Counted from the first letter of the stretch, positions 53,395 through 64,000 are shown. The stretch: DNA of 64,000 nucleotides from Triatoma infestans (GCA_011037195.1 JAAEAF010002317.1:111741-175740); one strand, 5' to 3'. Notes: a model not told the origin generated them from the letters alone. Translations and numbers: made by a program.

Positions 53395-54790
53395 GTGAAG
53401 TACTCCTCTCAACGTGCCCCAACCACCTCAAACGAGCCTGTTTTACACTGGCCACTATATTCTCATTTTTATAGAGCTGGTACAATTCTAAATTCGTTCT
53501 GGTGCGCCACTGGCCATCCACCATCTTGGTGCCAAACAGCTTTCACAGTACCTTGCGCTCCCAAACCTCTAGTACATTCTTAGAATGTCTTGGTTAAGAC
53601 CAAGGTCTCACACGCGCATGTGACTACAGATTTTATTATTGTCTTATACAACACTATTGCCTACCACAATCCTGATTTTATTTCGTCTTCAACTTCATTT
53701 TTGTATGTCACGGCTGCTCCCAAATATTTAAATACGGCAGTTCCCGGGAAGATGTGCCCTAACATTTGTACATTTGCTGGATTTGTTGCTTGGTTCCTCG
53801 TAGTTTTTATGTACTTTGTCTTTTTTTCATTCATCGACAAACCAAGCTTCTTTGCTGACCCCTCAAATTCTCCAAGCATACCAGCTAACTTTCATATTGT
53901 ACGTCCTGTGAGCAAAATATCATCCGCATACGCCAGATGCTGGGTCATTTTATTGGAGATGAGTATTGGTCCTACTATCTCTTATGGCGCATTCCAAGGC
54001 CAGGTTGAATATTATGGGTGATGCTGGATCACCCCGTCTGAGGCCGCAGGCTACCCTAAATTGATCTGACAGGGAATTCTACAGTTGGTATCGTTAAGGC
54101 TAATCATTACCAATTCAATTAGCTTTTCGGGTATTCCCAAGCTCCTCATAGCTGTTAGCATTTCTTTCCTCTCAATCGAATCATAGGCTTGCTGAAAATC
54201 TATAAACAAGTGGTGCAGGTCCACATTGTGCTCATAAGTATTTTCTAGCATTTGACTGACAGAGAAGATATGGTCAACTATTGATCGATTCTTTCTAAAT
54301 CCGTACTGGTAGTCACCAATTACTCTCTCTGTCCACTTTGACAGCCTATTACTTATTGCTATGTAGAGAACTTTGCTGACTGTAGGCAGCAATGCATCCC
54401 CTATAATTTTCACAGTTAAGTTTGTCACCCTTTTTATATATAGGACATAATACCGCTGTCTTCCACTCTTCAGGTATTTTTCCTGCATCCAGATATCATA
54501 TATTAGGCTATGCAGCACTTCCGTTACCGCTTACCCTCCATACTTAAGCAGCTCTGCTGGTATCTCATCAATTCCAGGAGACCTGGAATTCTAGGTGCCT
54601 GGCTAATGCTCTCTATCTCATCCCTCTCCGGGGGGTACCTCATCCTCTCGTATCTATCACTTCCGAAAGGAAGGATCACTTCAGAGATCTCACTCGCTCT
54701 GCCACTTCAGGATTGAACAGTTCATTAGAATTTCCTTTCTACCTCCTTTAACATTACCATCCTTATCTTTACAAAAATTTACGCGAGGTT
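53395..54790 (-). pseudogene. RTE-like element: reverse transcriptase part
   Basis: From the right on the minus strand: KPRVNFCKDKDGNVKGGRKE, PPERDEIESI, an IPxxLLxYGG-like pre-[62 protein letters not shown] with catalytic Asp, and PIIFNLALECAIRD. After the broken catalytic region come SAKKLGLSMNEKKTKYIK and FKYLGAAVTYKNEVEDEI. Its 5' half lies at 56161-57090, separated by the forward insertion at 54808-56143. Confidence 0.87.
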
Positions 54791-54803
54791 TATATCCAAC
54801 TCT

Positions 54804-55817
54804 TTGAATGGGAATAGGCCAATAGAAATGATCAATAATTATATGTATCTCGGTGTCAAATTTAGCTCCTCCGGGAAGTTTTTGCATGCATTGTCCCATT
54901 CCGAAAGAAAAGCGAACATAGCAACCAGTAGGATCCGTACTATTCTGCTGCGATCTCGTGCAGATAGTTGGGACGCTGTGATGACCATGTATAAAGCAAT
55001 TGTGCGAGCAACTTTCCTGTACGGTGCCGAGTTTTGGGCTTGTCTTTATACTGAACGGATTGAAGCGGTTCAAACGCGTTTCTTGAAGAGCGTGTTGTCT
55101 TTGCCCATTAACACGCCTCATTATTTTGTACGATTGGAAACTGGATGTGAATGGTTGAAAGTGCCGCTGTTCAGAGCTATGATTAAGTGTTGGGTGAAAT
55201 TATTGCAAATGCCCTACTCTAGATTGCCTAGAATCTGTTTTTTGAATATGGTCAGATATGAAGGGGTGTCAATTGATTACAACTGGGGTTTACAATTGAG
55301 GTCGTTATTAATAATGGTCGGTGCTGATAATTTGTGGTTGGAACAGGATTTGCGCACTGTTCAGTCTAGCCTATCGGACTTGGTACTGAGAATGAGAAAT
55401 CATTGTTTGTCATTGGACATAAATCGTGCTCTCAACTCTCAGTACAATACTATCTACAGGACTGTGGGCACACTAGGTGAGTCAGAGAGTTACCTTCGAC
55501 TTAGAATTAATTTTAAAAAAATTAAATTTATATGCCACATCCGGTTGTCCTTAGACAACTTGTTAAGATTTTCCATCTCTGGTAGATACTATTTTATTCT
55601 GGCTAGTGAGATATGTATTTTATGTAACAGAGCACCAGAATCGTTATACCATATTTTATTTACTTGTCCTGCCTTGAATCATTTAAGATTGTTATACTTG
55701 CACGACTATGAATGTGACGTTAGCTCACTATTAAGCGATCTTCATCACATTCAAAAACTGAACGACATTTACAATTACTTTCTACACGCCATTTCGCTAA
55801 GGGAACTTATAAATTAA
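54804..55817 (+). pseudogene. C-terminal part of a non-LTR polymerase, open for 337 codons
   Basis: The first ATG uses the duplication boundary; the true protein start is lost by 5' truncation. It begins after the YADD region with NNYMYLGVKFSSSGKFLHAL (YLG block). Next are RADSWDAVMTMYKAIVRATF, LYGAEFWA, FLKSVLSLPINTPHYFVRLE and a long helical region. The cysteine/histidine tail CILCNRAPESLYHILFTCPA closes it, the usual end of Jockey-superfamily-like elements. No frameshift or stop in 1 kb, unlike every other non-LTR copy here. A decayed relative is at 41796-42485. Confidence 0.88.
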
Positions 55818-56143
55818 TAATTCCGTGTTATTTGTTTTATTTGATTTACTTTAAGTATTCCCTTATGGTTAAAGATATTTATTTTCTTAGCATTGTCCTG
55901 AAATTTTCTTTTCTGTTTGATTTTGTTTCCGATGAATTGTCTTTTATTTTTTTAATATTTAATTAGGTAATATATTTAATTTCCTTTAATTTATTTTTTG
56001 TAGTTTGTTTTATTTTGTAAACTAAATGAGTTATGTTTTACCTTGATTTTTATATTCTATTTATTTTTCATTTTTGTAATTTATTGTACTGACCCATCTC
56101 TATTTGTAAAAACTGTAGTTTAAACAAATAAATAAAATAATAA
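54808..56143 (+). mobile_element. Young 5'-truncated non-LTR insertion with 17-bp duplication
   Basis: TATATCCAACTCTTTGA occurs at 54791-54807 and 56144-56160. Between them is a truncated element with one long open frame and a 3' UTR of about 320 bp. Its tail is AAATAAATAAAATAATAA. It is inserted in the minus-strand RTE-like element. The perfect duplication and open frame point to recent insertion. Confidence 0.93.
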
Positions 56144-56160
56144 TATATCCAACTCTTTGA

Positions 56161-57090
56161 CTCCTTTATAAAATTTTCGGGTCTCCTTTGTTTCAAATAG
56201 TTCTTGTACTTCCTCTATTTCTCTTCTCCCATAGCCTTTTCTTTTTTCTACATATTTCTTTTATTTTCTTCCTTTCATCTTTATAATAATCATAAGAGTT
56301 TCTGGTTCTTCTTCCCAAAAATTTTAAGCTTGCCTCATTTCTCTCCTGCATATCACTCGTTCCGCTCTCTTCGGTCAATTACTTCCTCAGCGGCAGATTT
56401 CAGACCGGACTTGATTTTACCCCATTCTTGTTTATATCTAGGTCAGCTGATTCAGCCTGATAGCCCGTTATTTTTTCTCACAACTTTTCTCTATAGAGAT
56501 TTCCTCTTTCTTCCAGCTGTAGTTTGTCAACCCTCAATTTTCTTAATGTTTCTGCTCGTCCACTTCATTGTTTAGCAATTCGCTGTACATACTTTGCTCC
56601 TAGCATATAGTGATCAGTGTCGCAATCAGCTCCCCGATAACTGCGGACACCTTGGATGTTAGACTTATGATGAGCATCTATAGTATATGATCAAGTTGAC
56701 TTTTGGTTTGACCATCTGGTGAAATCCCCGTCTCTTTGTGGATTTCTTTGTGTGGGAAATACGTGCTACTGACCCGTAGTCTAAATCTATCAGTCTAAAT
56801 CCATTCCCACTGGATACCTCGTGTCTATTATGCATTCCTATCGTGGGGAAGAAAGCCAATTCCTTTCCTATTTTTGCATTGAAATCCCCCATAACAATTT
56901 TTGCATCATATCTTGGTAGTTCATCCCACACCTTTTCTAATCTCCCTCAGAAACTATCTTTTTTTTTCCTCATCCTTCTCTTCTGTCGGAGCGTGGATGC
57001 TAATTAGGGAGGTATTATACATTTTACCTCTCATCGAATAAGGCATTATAACTTACGGCTCATTTAACTTACTAGTGCATGCTACAGTGA
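56161..57090 (-). pseudogene. RTE-like element: endonuclease part
   Basis: From the right: SLISIHAPTEEKDEEKK (about 57005-56955), MWDELPRYDAKIVMGDFNAK with the GDFNAKIG block, the NGxRLIDF-like and FPHKEIHK pieces, DHILIDAHH and DCDTDHYML. A basic helical linker follows (RRTRNSYDYYKDERKKIKEI). It joins the RT part at 53395-54790 across the forward insertion, with a frameshift at the junction. Confidence 0.85.
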
Positions 57091-57154
57091 GTTTTTAGTC
57101 ATGAATGCTGTAACACTTCTTCAGTTATTAACATTCTTTGCTCCACTTAATTAC

Positions 57155-57295
57155 CTATTTATTGCCAACTATCACGTGTTGCTTTACTTCTATCATATAT
57201 AACTCTTCCTTCCCCACATATTTTTCCTCTTCATGGCTACCACAACACTATACTCAATCTCTCAATATTGAACAACCCCATTACATTATATAACA
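57155..57295. repeat. Unclassified repeat, copy 1
   Basis: TTTATTGCCAACTATCACGTG...CTCTCAATATTGAACA...CATTACATTATATAAC resembles 62235-62365 over about 130 bp with moderate divergence. Confidence 0.6.
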
Positions 57296-58748
57296 TTCCC
57301 CTAATTTAAAAATATTCCATATATTTTTCAACAATAGCAATACAATTTTTCGAAAGTATCTGGCGTAGATAACGCACTGATTACTGTTTATACTGAATTT
57401 TTGAACTATCACTTCTAACATTATATTAAAGAGAATTGCAAGATCTTGAAATAAAAGTTGAAAAGTTTCTGAGGCCGTTTTAAGGCTAGACGGCAATCTT
57501 TAATTAACCTTCTGGTTATGCACTGATGGCGGATCCACGCTCTCTTTATGTGGTGGCACCTTTCACGTGTAAATCGCTAAACATGGTACCTCCTTGTAGT
57601 TGTGTACAATATCCTCTATTGGTATGATATAATGCTCCCTCATTACTCATTTGTTTTAATTGTGCATGTCTAACACCATATAAGATCACCATTTTTCTCT
57701 CAACCATTATCATGGGATTCACAACTTTTATTGGGCAAAATACTAGTTTTATAATGCTCTTATTTTCAATTTCTAACTTTGATCTTAAGCGATTCTAGAG
57801 AGCGGACGGCCTCACCTGAATTTTCAACCTACAGTTGAAAAAACAGTTTAATCTGATAGGATGTATGAAATTTCCCAACCCTTCAAGACATCTCTATTTT
57901 TTCCCACAAACTCAAAGTATTCAGGTTGGGTCGTCTTGTATGAAATTTGATTATGCTCAATTTTAAGCCTGGCATGGCTATTTTATTCAGTTTAAGCACA
58001 ACAAGTTCTAAAAATGTTTTTCCCAATGAAACAATGCAGTGGACACCACCAAGGCTGCACTCTCCCTAAAGCCTTAGTTAAGTTAAGTAATAGTTGCGTT
58101 CTATTGGTTAACTAATTTAAAAGAGATGATACTAAAATCCGCGCCTGTTATTAATTTTGAATATATTTGTGAGCTTATTGGATCCATCACAGTAAAACTC
58201 TCCAGTTCCGACGCTTTGCTCGAGTACATACATCCTTAGGAGTTTTCGCTTTATTTCTCTTACAAACCACGCAAAATAATTCATCCCTTTACACCGATTA
58301 CAAGTTTTTTCCTATGCAGGGCAATCCCTTAAATCTATGCTCACCATTGTGCCTGTACATTATGGCATGTTGGTAATGATCACTTCTTGTTCCTTCAGAC
58401 CTTTTTGCTAGCCAGTTTACTCTCAGTGACATCATCCCTGCAAATATGCGCCTGTTTTTCCAAAAAATTAAACAATTCTAGAATTTAGAAATTTCATAGG
58501 ATTGTCTTGCAATTCCTATAAATGTTTTGTCTCCCTATTGTATTTAACAGAATATGTTAAAAAGAACACTATGTCTGTTTACTATATTTTCAACAAATCG
58601 TGATGTATTAACTAAACTTTTCATCTCGATAGACTGTGTACATTAGGATGATTAAATAATTGCTTAAAATGAGTAAATTACGTATTTATTTTTTTGATAA
58701 TTATTTAATAGAGTTTCAAGAACTATTGTTAAATCGTTTGGCCCCTTT
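57296..58748. other. Unassigned sequence
   Basis: Minus-strand fragments (for example ELFCVVC and KRNKAKTPKDV in different frames near 58220-58290) suggest a very old coding relic. I could not match it to a family. Confidence 0.3.
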
Positions 58749-59007
58749 CCAAAGATTTAAGCATTTGAAAAGAACCAACATCATGTAACGAATTTTGTTA
58801 ATTACGCTTTTAAAAAAATTCAAAAATCCATTTCCATTCTGTCCAAAGATTTAAGAATTTGAAAAGAACCAACATCATGTAACGAATTTTGTTAATTACG
58901 CTTTTAAAAAAATTCAAAAATCCATTTCCATTCTGTCCAAAGATTTAAGAATTTGAAAAGAACCAACATCATGTAACGAATTTTGTTAATTACGCTTTCA
59001 AAAAAAT
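58749..59007. repeat. 94-bp tandem repeat, 2.75 copies
   Basis: Units start CCAAAGATTTAAG at 58749, 58843 and 58937 and are nearly identical (one C/A difference early, one T/C late). The third unit is incomplete. High identity implies a recent duplication. Confidence 0.95.
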
Positions 59008-59395
59008 AACCTTTAAAGATAATGTCTGGTCACGTCAATATCTTGAGACAGTTACCAGAAAATGATACGCAGAAGGAATTTTCGGTTTGCGAAAATAAGA
59101 TCTCATTTCAAACACTTAAGCATGGTGTCATGAATGCTCCTCCTAGTTTAGCATACTTTCATACCAAGAAATTATCTGAGCTCATGCCTCTCTGTTCTTA
59201 AATTAACAGATTTAAGTGCCTCTCTGTTCCAAGAAGGATGACCAATAGCATTTACAGAAATATGCAAAGCAGAAATCTCCCATAGTTGATCCCCACTGCA
59301 AGAGCAAAATCTGATGTTAATACTCACATGACTTCCTCTTACTCTACTTAATACAATTTAATCAAGAAATATTCTTCAAAAATGCAACATTACAA
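59008..59395. other. Spacer, nothing recognised
   Basis: No conserved frame or repeat boundary. Confidence 0.35.
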
Positions 59396-59460
59396 TTGGT
59401 GCGGTGAATAAAAATAAGTATACACTCACTAGGATTTCCTCATGAGTAAAGTACCCTCTC

Positions 59461-59924
59461 CCTGGCTAAGCAGGGATCGCACATGCCCCAATGTATGCAG
59501 CCAATCACACTCCATGGAGCGAAGCGGCTGATTCGTGCGAGGACCGGGGACTTACTGCTGGAGTATTACCGGGAGGCAGCCAGGGAGAGAAAATGGGAAA
59601 GCTTGTTAGACAACCCTCTACCTCCAGACTTACCAAGAAAGGTGAGTGTGGCCTGTTTCCGCCTGAAGACTGGTCACGATTACCTCCAGGCGCATCTCCA
59701 CCGCATTGGCGTTGTGGATTCCCCCACCTCTCCCCTCTGTAACCACGGCGAAGTTATGACCGCGGAGCACTTATATGTTTGTCCCGCCTTATCGGACATT
59801 CGTTCTTTATTCAAAGCGGACGAGACCACTTGGTCAAAAGAAAGTTACCTATATTGGGCTGCGAGAGACAGAATGGCAGAACTGCCTCAATGTCGGACGT
59901 AAAAAAAAAAAAAAAAAAAAAAAA
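59461..59924 (+). mobile_element. Young 5'-truncated non-LTR insertion with poly-A
   Basis: AGTAAAGTACCCTCTC flanks it at 59445-59460 and 59925-59940, and a pure A tract ends it (59901-59924). The frame 59483-59902 contains VACFRLKTGHDYLQAHLHRI and CNHGEVMTAEHLYVCPAL, the RNase H-distal zinc tail of I/Jockey-type elements. The open frame and perfect duplication indicate a recent event. Confidence 0.93.
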
Positions 59925-60074
59925 AGTAAAGTACCCTCTCGCCCAACATGTGAATAACACTTTGCTTTTACTGGAAATTATTTACTTCCTTTACCTGAGA
60001 GTATACTGCAAGTATTTACTTGTTATCCTGTTAATCACTTTTTCTATTGAAAGTAAATACTTCTTACAATGAAC

Positions 60075-60262
60075 TTTGCCGAAATACTTTGCTCGTATTC
60101 TGCTATCATGAACTCTCCAGGCCACTTGGCATCAATGCTGGTTATTTTTTCATTGGCATCACATGTGACCTGCATATTTATTGAAGCTTTGCCTTTCCTG
60201 TTTATATAATCGTGTCCAAATTCCTTTGGCTTTTTAATTTCTGCATGTGTACAATCTAATGC
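60075..60262 (-). pseudogene. Harbinger transposase catalytic-core fragment
   Basis: Minus strand: ALDCTHAEIKKPK-like, then GKASINMQVTCDANEKITSI and DAKWPGEF. HARBI1-type transposases read DCTHVxI...YHSINVQVVCDAxxxFxxVxAxWPGSxHDSR here, with the first catalytic Asp in DCTH. Cut at 60263 by the Penelope mini-element. Confidence 0.8.
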
Positions 60263-60263
60263 A

Positions 60264-60475
60264 TCAGAGATACTTACCGTGATTTATGTGGTCATCGACG
60301 GTATCGGGCGTTCGTCCATCATCAGGATGTTTTGTTAATGAAGAACTGCACAGAGCAAAATCAGTTTATGCGCTGGCCGAACGCCCGAAACCAGTCACTG
60401 ACCACAAAAAGAAGCAGGCTATAACAAAAAATATCTCTGATGTTTCCAACTCTGCAGACCCAATCACAACTAAAC
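60264..60475. mobile_element. Palindromic Penelope-type mini-element in Harbinger
   Basis: CTAATGCA flanks it at 60256-60263 and 60476-60483. The left arm (minus) keeps a motif at 60290-60329 with CTGATGA but GATA instead of GAAA. The right arm (plus, from about 60365) starts inside stem II and keeps GAACGCCCGAAACCAGTC. Its outer end is complete (TTTCCAACTCTGCAGACCC, 60443-60461). Confidence 0.82.
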
Positions 60476-60765
60476 CTAATGCACCCATAACTGTAGCAAT
60501 ACGAAACTTTGAAAGTCACTCCCGTTTAGCATTGTTTATTTCCACAAATTTTGATGGAAACTTTATCCATAATACTGACCATAACAATAGCTACTTTTCT
60601 TACACACTGTGGTACGACCCACTTCAGAGCAGCGCCGCTCTGAAAACCTGGATCACTGAGATAATGAAAAAATATTTCCACCTTTTGTCCTATTGGAAGT
60701 GCTCCGCCCCTATTTTCAGCAGGATCGCCCAAAAGTAATTGCAAATGAAATCAACACTCTCACTT
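60476..60765 (-). pseudogene. Harbinger transposase N-terminal fragment
   Basis: Minus strand from about 60744: LLLGDPAENRGGALPIGQKV, EIFFHYLSDPGFQSGAALKW, RKVAIVMVSIMDKVSIKICG. HARBI1-like proteins have an ALRFYATGSFQxxxGDxxGVSQSTVSRxV stretch here. The match is in spacing and hydrophobic pattern, so moderate. Confidence 0.6.
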
Positions 60766-61104
60766 TAAAATTGTAATAATTTTTTGTAAATATCGACACT
60801 AAATGTTGACGCTGTTGGTAATTTTTTCTTCTTCGTACATGCAAAAATTTACGATTCATCATTTTAAGCAAACAACCACGGCAAATTTAAGTTTCACCAA
60901 CCTCGCAAATTTCTTCTTTACTTCTACTTCTAGCCAGCAGGATCTATTCAGTTTTATTCGCAGTATTTTTAAGTATCTACTTGTCATTTTTGATGAGACA
61001 AGTCAAGAAGAAGCATTTACCTACGAGTGTGAGTATTTACTCTTTCTATTCACTTGACGACAGGTATATACTTAAGAATCGGAAAGTAAAAATCCTTTTA
61101 CTCG
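60766..61104. other. Non-coding end of the Harbinger-like element
   Basis: The region between the transposase N-terminus and the putative terminal repeat. The forward ORF at 60803-61057 has no recognised content. Confidence 0.35.
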
Positions 61105-61129
61105 TTTTATTCACCTATCCCAATGTATT

Positions 61130-61750
61130 GTTGGGCTGGCCATAAAAATGGTGGTGGGGATTTTAATTGTATGTGGAGCGCTCGCTCTATGTCAAAATTC
61201 GGGAAATTTAATTTTAAACTGACAGACTGACAGACCTCCAACACTCCTCTAAAATTATTTTTTCAGAAAAACGTAACAAATAAAAGTGTTAGGTTTCTAG
61301 CTAAGCAAGGACTCCAAGTTTTAAGAAAATCGTTGTAACCGTTACTAGAAAATTCCAAGACACTCAAAAACCTACTCTGTAAACTCGTACCTCCAGTTAA
61401 CCGATTTTCTTTAAATTTGGATTTCTATAAATGCTTTTAATGTGTATTAATATTATGAAGGTAGAAAAACAAAAAACAAAAAAAATCAGTAAGGACGCAC
61501 TTCCGGTTGATGCGTTTTAAAATCTGATGGGGTGCTGCTAGTGCCTAAACGGAATATCAAGATTGAGCTTCCTGCAGTTTTCCATTTTTAAGGTATTCTG
61601 TTTACACACAAACAGCCATGCAACACAAATACTCACACATCAGACGCTAATAACATTTTTCTCGTACTCAGGGGACCCAAAACATGTATTTCCGGAGAAA
61701 ACTCAATTTCGAAAATCTGGCACAATCGTAATACTTCCTCTAATGAAAGT
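61130..61750 (-). repeat. RepA copy, diverged
   Basis: It shares GGGCTGGCCATAAAAATGGT, AAACGGAATATCAAGATTGA, CACTTCCGGTTGATGCGTTT and TCGTAATACTTCCTCTAATG with other inverse copies. The microsatellite is reduced to short CACA runs near 61605-61640. Confidence 0.7.
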
Positions 61751-61757
61751 AATAATT

Positions 61758-61895
61758 GATTAGAGATATTTCCGGTGATAGCCTGCTTCATGTTGTCAGT
61801 TTTGTTTTTGTCAAAACAGTGTCATAACACAGACTTGCCCAGAAGAAATTAGTTTATACACTGATGCTTTCCAACTCTGCGGACCCAGCCACAAC
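61758..61895. mobile_element. Palindromic Penelope-type mini-element, ribozyme deleted
   Basis: TAATAATT flanks it at 61750-61757 and 61896-61903. The left arm has GAGATATTTCCGGTGATAGC and CAAAACAGTGTCATAACACA but lacks the hammerhead core. The right side keeps only the outer 34 bases (GATGCTTTCCAACTCTGCGG...). Confidence 0.75.
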
Positions 61896-61903
61896 TAATA
61901 ATT

Positions 61904-62234
61904 CAATAGTGGACAAAATTCTGGTTAAAACTGGCCACAATAGACTTTTAGTCAACATATGCGATAAAAGTAAGAGTAGTTTAAGACCCGATAACAAAGA
62001 AAAAGATACCAAAACTACTCAATATCAAAGGAAGGGGATAAGCAAACTGTAATCTCGCCAAAAATAAACTTGGATATAGAGGAACATAAAAAAAAAAATG
62101 GTAGGTCTGCCAGAAACTTGCTAGAAAAAATGAAAAAACAGCCACTATTATGACATGCCACTTGACACCATGTTTTACGGTTCATATATGTATATCAAGG
62201 CCTCTAAAGAAACTAAAGGCAAAATCCAGTTTAA
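61904..62234. other. Spacer, nothing recognised
   Basis: Forward frame 61864-62052 is partly element end and otherwise unrecognised. Confidence 0.35.
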
Positions 62235-62365
62235 TACTCGTTTATTAACACTATCACTTGTTGTTTTGTATCTATCATAAACTCTAGCTTGCTCACGTAT
62301 TTTTCCCTGTTCGTCGTTATCACAATCGATTTCTCAATATCGAACATCACAGGTTACATTACATA
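62235..62365. repeat. Unclassified repeat, copy 2
   Basis: Matches 57155-57295 (CTCACGTATTTTTCCCTGTT, TTTCTCAATATCGAACATCA, TTACATTACATAA). Confidence 0.6.
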
Positions 62366-62599
62366 AAGTGAAAGTTAAAACAAAATATATGGTTGGTAGT
62401 ATTAAGAGCAGTACGCATGTAGATGGCAAATGGCAATGGGAACTTGTAGGAAAAATGCTACAAATAAATGCGATTCAAATGAAAGTCAGATCGCTAACTA
62501 CGTCTTCAAACAAATTCTAAAAACAAACCTCACAAATCTATTGTGTAAATGTTCACTCCCAGTTAATCCATTTTCTTTAAATTAGCAATTCTTTGAATC

Positions 62600-62711
62600 C
62601 TAAGTTTTGCTTTCTCGTAAGTATTGCGATGGTGTCAATTTTCTACATCGAATTTTTACAGGATATACACGTTCTGAGGTTGCCGAGTGAGAAAGTGGTT
62701 TGCACAAAATA

Positions 62712-62772
<61 letters not shown>

Positions 62773-64000
62773 CAGCACAGCTCATCAACAGAAAACGCAG
62801 AAAGTTCGAACTTGACATTCAGGGTCCCTGAGTCCAAAAAATTGGTTTTTAGCAAATGGTCTCTGTGTGTGTATGTATGTGAACAGCATAGCTCAAAAAC
62901 GAAAAATCGTAGAAACTTCAAACTTGATATTCCGTTTTGATATCACCATGGGATCTGACAGTAGGTCAGCGGTCAAAATTCCTCAACCGGAAGTACCACT
63001 TTACTAAAAGGTTTTTTTACGTTTTTGCCATTTTCTCAAAAATGGCTCCGATGATTTTCTTTAAACTTTCGTATATCAACTACACATGAAAGATCTACAA
63101 TTTTTATTTGAAACATTTTTCCGGGAAAATGCATTTAAGGGCACTCTTAGGGGAGAGGTGGGGTGAGGTTTTCATCTATTTCAGTTTATTACAGTCAAGT
63201 GCTATTTCAATTTATTACACAATTCTATCAGCTGAATAATATTAATTAAAATTAAATATATTGTTGAAATTCCGAGTTTGAAGAAAATCAGAACACCGGA
63301 AGTATTTTTCAGTTTTCTGGTATTTTTTTACTTTCTTGGAATTTTCTCAAAAATGGCTCCCACAATTTTTTTCAAACTTGGTATATCATCTACACATGCT
63401 AAGATCTACAACTTTTATTTAAAACATTTCTCTGGGGAAATTAATTAAAGGGCACTTTTTGGGGAGGGGTGAGGGTAGGTTTTCCTCTTAAGTGCTATTT
63501 CAGTTTACTATACAATTCTGTCATTTAAATATATTAACTAAAATTAAATGTGTTGTTCAAATTTCGAGTTTGAAAAAATGGGATGACCGGAAGTGCATTT
63601 TTACTGAAATGTATTCTTCAGTTTTCTGGTATTTTCTCGAAAATGGCTCCAACGATTCTCTTTAACTAGGAATGTGAGCTACACATATAAAGAGCTTTTA
63701 TTTGAAACATTTCTCCTGGTGAAGTCCTTTAAAGGGGCTTTTGGGGCAGGGGTGGGGTTATGTTTTTTTTCTAATGGGCTATCATAGTTGATTATACAAT
63801 TGTACCATCCGAACAAAATTAATTAGAAATAAATAGATGGCCAAAATTCCAAGTTTCAAGAAAATTAGTAAACCAGAAGTGCGCTTTTACTGAACGTATG
63901 CAGTTTTTGACGAACTCCAAATAATTTCATCAAATTTGGTACACAAACCATAAAATTTGTCAATTAGGTACAATTTTGAAAACTGGAGTAAGAGAAAGTT
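62600..64000 (+). repeat. RepA, longest copy, runs off the window
   Basis: Includes the pre-microsatellite part (GCTTTCTCGTAAGTATTGCG, 62609-62628), (TG)n at 62713-62768, a duplicated 5' segment with a second short microsatellite (62866-62880), GCATAGCTCAAAAACGAAAA and CCTCAACCGGAAGTACCACT. Four internal modules follow, starting near 63040, 63335, 63630 and 63870, up to AGTAAGAGAAAGTT at the right edge. The module period is about 290 bases. Confidence 0.88.
62713..62768. repeat. GT microsatellite within RepA
   Basis: Nearly perfect (TG)28 at the same RepA position as in other copies. Confidence 0.95.

Larger units (their letters stand above)
59396..61118 (-). mobile_element. Harbinger/PIF-like DNA transposon with two nested insertions
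   Basis: Possible terminal repeats are ATTGGTGCGGTGAATAAAAA (59396-59415) and, inverted, TTTTATTCACCTATCCCAAT (61105-61124), sharing GGTGAATAAAA. Decayed transposase pieces lie on the minus strand. A non-LTR copy (59461-59924) and a Penelope palindrome (60264-60475) sit inside. The 3-bp target duplication expected for this superfamily is not clear. Confidence 0.6.

Noticed and set aside
7918..61895. CRISPR array or integron-like attC sites as an explanation of the recurring GGGCGAACGCCC palindrome
   Set aside because: Copies are dispersed over 54 kb in a eukaryotic intron context, lie inside elements with target duplications, and fit the hammerhead core instead.

Overview
This is an A+T-rich piece of an animal genome, almost certainly an insect. 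It carries three spliced exons of one conserved host gene, and nearly everything else is transposable-element debris. The R1-clade, R2-like, CR1-like and RTE-like non-LTR elements, BEL/Pao, mariner, piggyBac and Harbinger elements, tRNA-derived SINEs and Penelope-like elements fit an insect. I see no bacterial or organellar genes and cannot name the species.

Host gene (minus strand): exons at 34465-34601, 24165-24348 and 13528-13799 encode consecutive parts of the giant BEACH/WD40/FYVE protein WDFY3 (Drosophila blue cheese, bchs). All three have AG/GT splice sites and compatible phases. The two introns between them are about 10.1 and 10.4 kb and are filled with nested transposons. The introns on either side run to or towards the window edges, because I found no further exon.

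Layout. 1-13.2 kb: decayed non-LTR fragments (the best is an endonuclease/RT element at 4311-6736), a mariner relic, an inverted SINE pair and an AT-rich block. 13.2-24.4 kb: two bchs exons, mariner copies, R1-clade 3' ends lodged in a tetranucleotide microsatellite that exceeds 850 bp on its downstream side, and a CR1-like element. 24.4-34.6 kb: a BEL/Pao element split by a palindromic Penelope mini-element, a piggyBac and a second palindromic element. 34.6-43.4 kb: a Penelope element with a GIY-YIG endonuclease, a mariner, SINEs and an 11-copy minisatellite. 43.7-50.7 kb: an R2-like element (+) and an R1-like element (-) meeting tail to tail. 50.7-57.1 kb: a dispersed repeat split by another Penelope-type element, then an RTE-like element split by a younger non-LTR insertion. 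57-64 kb: tandem repeats, a Harbinger nest and more copies of the dispersed repeat.

The most interesting signal is a set of hammerhead-ribozyme-like motifs in at least three well-formed families, plus decayed ones. They have unrelated but complementary stems around a shared CUGANGA...GAAA core. Most sit in short palindromic elements with two outward-facing arms and 6-21 bp target-site duplications. One such element encodes a GIY-YIG nuclease on its minus strand, which ties the system to Penelope-like retroelements. Some motifs lie on the sense strand of bchs introns. A second theme is a dispersed repeat that carries a GT/TACA microsatellite at a fixed internal position, which appears to act as a landing site for R1-clade retrotransposons.
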